Positions 32,601 through 35,190 of a stretch of 35,190 bases of DNA are shown in pieces. Under the pieces are notes generated by a model. The model was given only the letters and a program-made list of their open reading frames with translations, did not search any database and was not told the origin of the DNA. This DNA is from an uncultured Schlesneria sp. (GTDB taxonomy: Bacteria; Planctomycetota; Planctomycetia; Planctomycetales; Planctomycetaceae). The number at the start of each line of letters is the position of its first letter. Position 1 is the first letter of the stretch. Both the position numbers and the translations under genes were made by a program. The stretch is from contig CAIMFH010000172.1 in NCBI GenBank assembly GCA_903840265.1, positions 1 to 35,190 of the forward strand, written 5' to 3'.

Positions 32601-35190
32601 TTAAGTACCAGGACGCGAATGCCGTCAACATCGGTGCTGTCTCCAGCAACACATTCTTCTCGGCAACGACGGGGATTGCGACGGCGAATGGCGATGTGAC
32701 ACTGAAGGCAGGCGGTGCGGTTGGAATCAATGAGGCGATCACTGCCGGCAGTGGAACGGTCCGGATTGCCGCGGGCGGAAGTGTCACAGAAGCCGCTGGC
32801 AAGACGATCACAGCAAACAGCGTGGGAGTCACAACAACCGTCGGGAATATCACGCTCGATCAGAACAACACGGTTGGTACGTTCGCGGCCAGCGATACGT
32901 CGTCGGGTGGGGCGGTTACCTTCGTGGACACCACGGGTGTGTCGATTGGTACGGTTGCTGCCGATGGAAGCCTGTTTGCACTGACAAATGGGATCAGCAG
33001 CTCTGCTGGTGATGTCACAGTGTCCGCAGCGGGAGCCGTGACCCTCAATCAATCGATCGCTGCCACGGGAGCCACAGTCAGGATCTCGGCGGCAGGTGAT
33101 GTGACGGAAGCCGCCGCCGCGACGATCGCTGGAACTGCATTGAGTGTCCGGACGACCGTTGGCGACATTCTGCTGACTCAAGCCAACGATGTCACGACAT
33201 TCGCCGCCAGCAACACTGCCGCAACCAAGGTTGTGAAGTTTCAAGATGCGAACGCGTTCAACGTGGGTGCCGTGGCTTCGAACGCGTATGTGGCGACCAC
33301 AACGGGTGTCGTGACCTCCAATGGCGACGTCACACTCAAGGCCGGTGGCGCGATCGGCATCAATGAATCGGTCAATGCTGGAAGTGCCACCGTACGCATC
33401 GCCGCCGGTGGTAGTGTGAGCGAGGCGTCCGGTAAGACCGTCACAGCGAGCAGCTTGGGCGTCACAACATCGACCGGCAATATCACGCTGGATCAGAACA
33501 ACACCGTCGGCACGTTTGCCGCCAGCAACACCTCAGTCGGCGGCAGCGTCACGCTGATCGATACGACGGGAGTCTCGATCGGCTCCGTCACTGCGGATGG
33601 CAGTCTGTTCGCGCTGACGAACGGAATCAGTACTTCCACCGGCGACGTGACTCTGTCCGCTGCCGGTGCCGTGACGCTCAATCAATCCATCGCTGCCACC
33701 GGCGCGACCGTCAGGATCTCCGCGGCGGGCAGCATCACAGAAGCCGCCGCGGCCACCATCACGGCTGCGACACTCGGGACAAGGACGACATCGGGCAACA
33801 TCGTGCTGACCGAAGCAAACGATGTCATCACGTTTGCTGCCAATGATGCGGCGGCCAGTCAGGCTGTAAAGTTCCGAGATGCGAACGCGTTCAGTGTCGG
33901 CTCCGTCAGTGGCAACGCATTCTTCACGGCGACGACCGGCGTGGCGACATCGAATGGCGACGTGTCGCTGAAATCGGGTACGACGCTCGGCATCAATGAA
34001 TCGATCAACGCGGGAACTGCCACAGTCCGGCTTGCTGCGGGCGGCAGTATCACAGAAGCGACTGGTAAGACGATCACCGCGGACACTCTCGGAGTCACGA
34101 CCTCAGCCGGGAATGTTGTCCTGACGGAATCCAATCAGATCAACACATTGGCCGTGAATGATTCGGGTGCTGCCGGTGTTGTTCGAATTGTCACCGCAGG
34201 CGGAGTAACAATCGAAAGTGTCACAGCCGATGCGGACCCTTCGCTGTTCGGTGCGACCAGCGGAGTCACGACAACCAATGGTGACTTCACGCTAAATGCT
34301 GCTGGAACGATCCAGATTAATCAGGCCGTCAGTGCCGGAACGGGTGCCGTCCGTCTACAGACAACCACAGGCGGAGTCTCGCAATCGGCGATGGGCACGA
34401 TCACCGCCGACAAACTGGGCGTTCGCAATGCATTGACCGGCAATATTACGCTCGATCAAAACAATAACGTCGCGACGTTTGCCGCCAGCAACACGGCTGC
34501 CAATGCTCCGATTACCTACAACGATGCGAATGCTGTCACAGTTGGTTCAGTGACCGCTGATGGAACGCTGTTCACAGCGACCAACGGGATCGCGACCAAT
34601 GTCGGCAATGTGAATCTCACCAGTGGCGGCTTGCTGACAATTGGCGATGGCACTGGCCAGGATATCACGGCAGCCGGGGCAAGTGTCACATTGACGACCT
34701 CGGCCGGGGGGATCACGGAAGCGGCGGGCTCAATTGTCTCGGCTACTAACCTGCTGTTGCTCGGAACGGGAAATGATTCGCTGACCCAGGCCAATCTCGT
34801 CACCACTCTGGCGGCCAATGTGGATGGAACCATCAATTATGTCGATGCTGATGCTTTGACGATTGGCTCAGTGGGTGCCACAAACGGAATCACAACGACG
34901 AACGACAACGTCTCTGTCAAAACAACCACCGGTGACCTGACACTCACTCAGGCGATTACCGCTGGTACTGGGACTGTCACCCTGGAAGCGACAACCGGAA
35001 GTCTTGTTGACGGCAACGACGGCTCGACCATGATTACCGCAGGTGATCTGTCGCTCAGTGCCAAGACGAACATCGGTGATATCACAAATTGGTCGGCCGG
35101 GACCGGGAATGCCATCGATGCGACGATCTCCGGCAACCTGACCAAAGCCGCCGTCACCGATGCCAACGGCGAAATCTTCATCAAGTTCAC
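20699..35190 (+). CDS. Giant secreted repeat protein, LE-x-R N-terminus, at least 4830 residues (3' end outside window)
   Basis: One frame runs from 20699 to the window edge with no stop and, as far as I read it, no cysteine codon. The ATG at 20699 is preferred (AGGA nine bases upstream); an in-frame ATG at 20690 abuts that AGGA. Order of segments: N-terminus with KLEERQVLNVTA (34-45), like the planctomycete LE-x-R motif of giant exported proteins; an autotransporter-passenger-like part (about 235-414) with GTVSPGSSPGILTIDGD; a right-handed beta-helix (about 418-1020) opened by SIQAAVDSVAAGGTVEINAG; Asp/Gly RTX-like pieces (GGDGNDVVLV, GGDGDDLFVI, GTGDDTITF); a beta-rich spacer; then 27 tandem repeats (1810-4683) and degenerate sequence. 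It is very rich in Thr, Gly, Ala, Val, Asp and Asn. It is probably a surface adhesin or matrix protein. Export by the neighbouring locus is inferred. Confidence 0.93.
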   Translation, partial: MQISNWLWSWLEMRQHSRAPQTPLDYAARLTLRKLEERQVLNVTAVFDATAGALSVTADANDHVTVSVDTTTHEVTVNGNTVTIEDSVTHSATSVLAADIHTLNVTATGTFDNVIDLSGLTSADPTWGSLSVHVDAGAGNDQITVGSVGGMHIDGGDGIDEIDVTSNITLTGNDSIFMSAETINIVGATIHTDLGGMTFDGIAFLSSATLTSDQGSLTFDGAVHLSGSTLSGDTHLNGDLFVDYGTNSLSGQLTDTSDIFLAGGAELSVTGLNSGTLELGSTQTLSGSGMLHGNLAGTGTVSPGSSPGILTIDGDFTFAGTINFEVDGTAHTAGTDYDQIVVSGNLDLTGATLNFTGTSASVSANELVTLISHAGVASTGAAASHSQGQSVDINGTAYKIFYSGGDGNDVVLVEATIPNIVYVEDTGWSSYTAGMLIANADGHSHSAIYGVTAFNSIQAAVDSVAAGGTVEINAGIYSEAVVVDKSLTLDGLTGNAADVEISGSTGDGISITSGATDVTVSDLTVSGSQNGISAFDVAGMLTLTFNNVVATGNAADGFHLQSIGSVQFVDVTAQNNLGNGIWIESVTGLVDVNNATLTGNGSDGFNLTLAGSATLTNVEAYSNQGSGLTIATILGDLSLDSVTAGTVTPAQGNAVDGVSITEVYGTLSLTDVEADGNTNYGISLVQVGITSGIATIDGGGAQGNGLDGLHVFLIDNLTVTNGTYSSNLNDGLSINNVTTLELDGVTAESNVQHGLDIADTASVTVDAGSYSLNEQLGIFVFTAGEVVLTNVNASDNLAGGAWVLDGGTSITVDGGNYDRNLATHGLLLAADVISVTGATANDNEGYGIVIIGADTATIQDTEASGNGEGGVIVTSVGTVELDNVTAANNDFGGLLVSEADSVTITGGTYNDNTNGVGISIDGVSGAVTLTDVAVTGNSGGGLSVMVNTAIAVPVAADTVLITGGSYTGNGGIGIQIDGVTTSVEIELAGIQNNAGYGIEISNTGLLTLSDVMLSGNVGGGSITDVTTVTLNTTTGADTVDINTAAIGGEGHLQQTSNSTAQDVLSFTGVSTLDVNTLDGNDTVNVAAHSTTAISLDGGANTDTVSIETPNPTLTVDGNGFTVATTGNALISVQNFENAALSGAVVFSGSTGDDTLTLTASDVDDATFSLETDGSLIISGSIVSVTSVEFDGGDGDDLFVIENQVGGLFNLVNGIVFNGGTGGEATPGFNPDGDSLQIIGGSATTVEHQVGNANSDGSVLYNGSSSITYSDVASILDTVTASNRTFTFLGGTEDITVSDSGTSGETTISSTAGGQITFSNPTTLLSINSGTGDDTITFDGVGSGFVASLNIDGGAGTDVVDFNTNFVLGSLAQTGSIAVQAETINVDNGASLSANGGTSNGTITLTASDEISLNGTGSLTAGDVALVADRVNLDAASAVVGTTVEIHQYTNGVAINLGSALDPSGGPLSLSDLELGRITADTLTIGDVNSGSITVSDSVAPAGVTTLHLITGNAVLDANVSGPDLTVANLAIEAVAGIGDGNAMETVVSHLAFHNTTSGNVSISNTGSLTIDAVAGVMTSSNDVTTGTTTLSAASPITFAVNVTSGSTITATTADNGPANADNITVNAGVKVESTGGDVIFQAGDHIVVNATGTVKADVGSVTLVSGFGDTDSDGGQQLDGLVQAGTTVTIDLSNAPGSATQAATGSIIAANLELHSATMGGGSFDLTSASNDVVTLAGNVDGAVEYRDVDGVNIGTVSSTGLTTTGDSVTIMSGGAVGINESISAGTGTVRIAAAGSVTEATGATITAASLGVRTTSGSIVLTEANDVTTFAANDAVSGQAVKFRDLNAFDVGSVSGTTLFTATTGVATTNGDITLKAGGTLGITESIDAGSGTVRLAAGGSVTEVVGKIITADSLGVTTTSGNIVLTESNQINTLTVNDSGAAGVVKIVTAGGVTIGSVADDADPSLFGATSGVTTSNGDFTLAASGAIQINQAVAVGSGTVRLQTTTGGVAQSAAGTITADKLGVTNAAAGNITLDQGNNVATFAASNTAANASITYKDTNAVTIGSVTADGTLFTATNGISTSTGDVTVSAAGSVTLNQSIAATGATVRISAAGDVTEAAAATITSTSLGVRTSAGDIVLTEANDVATFAANDATAGKVVKFRDANGFNVGSVSGTTLFTATTGVATADGDITLKVGGALGINESIVAGSGTVRMAAGGSVTEAAGKTITADSVGVTTSTGNITLDQNNTVGTFAASDTSVGGAVTFVDTTGASIGSIASDGSLFSLTDGISTSAGDVTVSAAGAVTLNQSIVAAGATVRISAAGDVTEAAAATITATSLAVRTTTGDVVLTQANDVATFAASNTAAGKVVKFQDANAFNVGAVTSNAYVVTTTGVVTASGDVTLKAGGTLGINESIDAGSGTVRIAAGGSVTEAAGKIITADSLGVTTTAGNVTLTESNQINTLVVNDSGAAGIVKVATAGGVTIGSVTVDAGLFAATSGVTTSNGDFTLAAAGAILVNQAVAVGSGTVRLQTTTGGVTQSAAGTITADKLGVRNASTGNITLDQGNNVATVAASNTAANGTITYHDTNAVAIGSVTADGTLFTATNGMATNTGDVTVTAVGTVTLDQSIAAAGATVRIAAAGSISETAGATITAASLGVRTTTGDILLAEANDVATFAASNVGSTNVVRYQDANAFNVGVVGSNTYVATTTGVTTANGDVTLKAGGAVGINESINAGSATVRIAAGGNVVEAAGKTITANVLGVTTSAGNITLDQSNTVGTFAASDTSASGAVTFVDTTGVSIGSVTADGSLFALTNGISTSAGDVTVTAGGAVTLNQSIAAAGATVRIGAAGSVTEAAAATITAASLGVRTTSGNIVLTEANDVATFAANDAATGQAVKFRDVNAFNVGSVSGTTLFTATAGVATTNADVTLKAGGALGVNESINAGSGTVRLAAGGSVTEALGKTITADSLGVTTTAGNVVLTESNQINTLAVNDSGATGVVKVVTAGGVTIGGVAADADPSLFSATSGITTSNGDFTLAGAGAIQINQAVNVGAGTVRLQTSTGGVAQSAAGTITADKLGVRNATTGNITLDQNNAVSTFVASNTSSAGVVTFIDTTAVSIGSVTVDGSLFSLTNGISTSAGDVTVSAAGAVTFNQSIAASGATVRISAAGDVTEAAAATITAASLGVRTTTGDIVLTEANDVTTFAASNTAAGKVVKFVDTNAVNVGAVTANVYVVTTTGVTTSNGDITLKAGGAIGINESINAGSGTVRIAAGGSVTEAAGKTITANGLGVTTSVGNITLDQNNTVGTFAASDTSVGGTVTFVDTTGVSIGSVTADGSLFALTNGISTSAGDVTVSAAGAVTLNQSIGATGATVRILAAGDVTEAAAATITATALGVRTTTGDILLTQANDVTTFAASNTAAGNVVKFQDANAFNVGAVASNTYVVTTTGIATSDGDVTLKAGGAIGINESINAGSATVRIAAGGNVTEAAGKTITANSLGVTTSVGNITLDQNNVVGTFAASDTSAAGAVTFVDTTGVSIGSVAADGSLFALTNGISTSAGDVTVSAAGAVTLNQSIAAVGATVRISAAGSVTEAAAATITAASLGVRTTSGNIVLTEANDVATFAANDSAAGQAVKFRDTNAFNVGFVSGTTLFIATTGVATTNADVTLKAGGALGVNESISAGTGTVRISAGGSVTEATGKTITANSLGLTTSAGNIVLTESNQVNTLAVNNSDAAGFVKVATTSGVTIGSVAVDTDPSLFGATSGVTTSNGDFTLAAAGAIQINQAVNAGSATVRLNTTTGGVAQAAAGTITADELGVRNASTGNITLDQNNTVGTFAASNTANSGTVTFVDSIGVIVGSVSADGSLYSVTNGISTSTGDVTISAAGAVTLNQSIAASGATVRISAAGDITEASLATVTAASLGVRTTTGDIVLTQANDVSTFAASNSAVGKVVKYQDANAVNIGAVSSNTFFSATTGIATANGDVTLKAGGAVGINEAITAGSGTVRIAAGGSVTEAAGKTITANSVGVTTTVGNITLDQNNTVGTFAASDTSSGGAVTFVDTTGVSIGTVAADGSLFALTNGISSSAGDVTVSAAGAVTLNQSIAATGATVRISAAGDVTEAAAATIAGTALSVRTTVGDILLTQANDVTTFAASNTAATKVVKFQDANAFNVGAVASNAYVATTTGVVTSNGDVTLKAGGAIGINESVNAGSATVRIAAGGSVSEASGKTVTASSLGVTTSTGNITLDQNNTVGTFAASNTSVGGSVTLIDTTGVSIGSVTADGSLFALTNGISTSTGDVTLSAAGAVTLNQSIAATGATVRISAAGSITEAAAATITAATLGTRTTSGNIVLTEANDVITFAANDAAASQAVKFRDANAFSVGSVSGNAFFTATTGVATSNGDVSLKSGTTLGINESINAGTATVRLAAGGSITEATGKTITADTLGVTTSAGNVVLTESNQINTLAVNDSGAAGVVRIVTAGGVTIESVTADADPSLFGATSGVTTTNGDFTLNAAGTIQINQAVSAGTGAVRLQTTTGGVSQSAMGTITADKLGVRNALTGNITLDQNNNVATFAASNTAANAPITYNDANAVTVGSVTADGTLFTATNGIATNVGNVNLTSGGLLTIGDGTGQDITAAGASVTLTTSAGGITEAAGSIVSATNLLLLGTGNDSLTQANLVTTLAANVDGTINYVDADALTIGSVGATNGITTTNDNVSVKTTTGDLTLTQAITAGTGTVTLEATTGSLVDGNDGSTMITAGDLSLSAKTNIGDITNWSAGTGNAIDATISGNLTKAAVTDANGEIFIKF
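25820..26125 (+). repeat. Divergent repeat unit before the regular array (unit 0)
   Basis: The segment starting IIAANLELHSATMGGG and including VVTLAGNVDGAVEYRDVDGV follows the same pattern as the later units but is poorly matched. Its second half (INESISAGTGTVRIAAAGSV) already fits the array. It is the worn left edge of the repeat domain. Confidence 0.7.
26126..27088 (+). repeat. Higher-order block 1: A1-C-D
   Basis: Three units, 963 bases. The A unit is type A1 (AANDAVSGQAVKFRD, VSGTTLF), the C unit full length (ADDADPSLF), and the D unit has ITYKDTNAVTIGSV. This is the shortest block and the basic triad found at the end of every later block. Confidence 0.88.
27089..28678 (+). repeat. Higher-order block 2: A1-B-A2-C-D
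   Basis: Five units, 1590 bases. Here the A1-type unit (27089) precedes B and the A2-type unit (27722, AASNTAAGKVVKFQD) precedes C, opposite to the later blocks. Its C unit (28037) lacks two codons in the DADPSLF segment (TVDAGLF), giving 321 bases. Confidence 0.88.
28679..30274 (+). repeat. Higher-order block 3: A2-B-A1-C-D
   Basis: Five units, 1596 bases. A2 (28679, VVRYQDANAFNVG) precedes B and A1 (29312, AVKFRDVNAFNVG) precedes C. The D unit at 29954 is chimeric: D-type head (RNATTGNITLDQ) with a B-type body (FIDTTAVSIGSV, DGSLFSLTNG). Confidence 0.87.
30275..32503 (+). repeat. Higher-order block 4: A2-B-A2-B-A1-C-D
   Basis: Seven units, 2229 bases. An additional A2-B pair is inserted relative to block 3. 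Again the last A before C is A1 (31541, AANDSAAGQAVKFRD). The D unit at 32183 is chimeric with a B-like body (FVDSIGVIVGSV). Confidence 0.87.
32504..34747 (+). repeat. Higher-order block 5: A2-B-A2-B-A1-C-D
   Basis: Seven units, 2244 bases, in the same order as block 4, so the two look like copies of one seven-unit supermodule. The final D unit (34412) begins normally, but its second half has changed (VGNVNLTSGGLLTIGDGTG) and is 15 bases longer than a standard D. Confidence 0.87.
34748..35060 (+). repeat. Degenerate repeat unit after the regular array (unit 28)
   Basis: The segment from NLLLLGTGNDSLTQANLVTT through LAANVDGTINYVDADALTIG still shows the repeat plan but matches no class well. 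It resembles unit 0 at the other end (AGNVDGAVEYRDVDGVNIG). The regular array ends here, while the frame stays open to the window edge. Confidence 0.7.

Larger units (their letters stand above)
26126..34747 (+). repeat. Array of 27 tandem 105-112 residue repeats in five higher-order blocks
   Basis: Taking the conserved LGV (or its variant) as phase mark, units start at 26126, 26441, 26768, 27089, 27404, 27722, 28037, 28358, 28679, 28994, 29312, 29627, 29954, 30275, 30590, 30908, 31223, 31541, 31856, 32183, 32504, 32819, 33137, 33452, 33770, 34085 and 34412. Lengths depend on class: A 315 bases (TEAND or TQAND, then KAGG..GINESI), B 318 (LDQNNTV, FVDTTGVSIGSV), C 327 (TESNQINTL, DADPSLF, INQAV), D 321 (RNA.TGNITLDQ). 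Only unit 7 (C, 321) and the last D (336) deviate. Order: A always goes to B or C, B to A, C to D, and D to A. All lengths keep frame. The repeats are similar but not identical at the DNA level. Confidence 0.93.

Noticed and set aside
26126-34747. CRISPR-like or non-coding tandem repeat
   Set aside because: The period is over 300 bases, there are no spacers, all unit lengths are multiples of three, and the frame is continuous.

Overview
The window looks like a chromosomal segment of a planctomycete, probably of the Planctomycetaceae. The basis is the gene content: paired Gfo/Idh/MocA oxidoreductases (one with a twin-arginine signal), an ECF sigma factor, a CAP-domain protein, many lipoproteins, a PqqD-like/M50/HlyD hybrid membrane protein, and a giant secreted protein whose N-terminus carries an LE-x-R type motif (LEERQVLN) like the planctomycete LEPR motif. 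The genus is not determined.

Layout. 1-136: 3' end of a group II intron (domains V and VI, perhaps the last codons of its reverse transcriptase). 349-1152: soluble NtrB-like histidine kinase. 1222-8249: mostly single genes facing both ways and separated by clear hairpin terminators. They are a small exported protein, two oxidoreductases around a four-helix membrane protein, an ECF sigma factor, a small unknown gene with a perfect Shine-Dalgarno, a Cys/Gly-rich lipoprotein and a CAP protein. 8707-10035: dihydroorotase of the DDQVHF subfamily.

10051-20076 is a divergent envelope locus. To the left run a TolC-like outer-membrane lipoprotein and a lipoprotein with a C-terminal membrane anchor. 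To the right runs a tight three-gene operon, joined by TGATG overlaps: a GAF-like/TM/HlyD fusion, a HlyD/AcrA-like adaptor, and a PqqD-like/M50 site-2-protease/HlyD fusion. A small exported protein (19366-20076, minus) follows. No ABC or other ATPase lies in the window.

20699 to the right edge is one uninterrupted reading frame of at least 4830 codons with no stop in the window. It encodes a giant, probably secreted, beta-rich protein: LE-x-R motif, autotransporter-passenger-like segment, right-handed beta-helix, RTX-like Asp/Gly stretches, then 27 tandem repeats of about 105-109 residues. The repeats fall into classes A1, A2, B, C and D with a strict order: A1CD, A1BA2CD, A2BA1CD, A2BA2BA1CD, A2BA2BA1CD. 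My working hypothesis is that the envelope locus at 10-20 kb is an atypical, ABC-less export or processing machine and that the giant repeat protein is its substrate. This is inferred from co-location and domain content.
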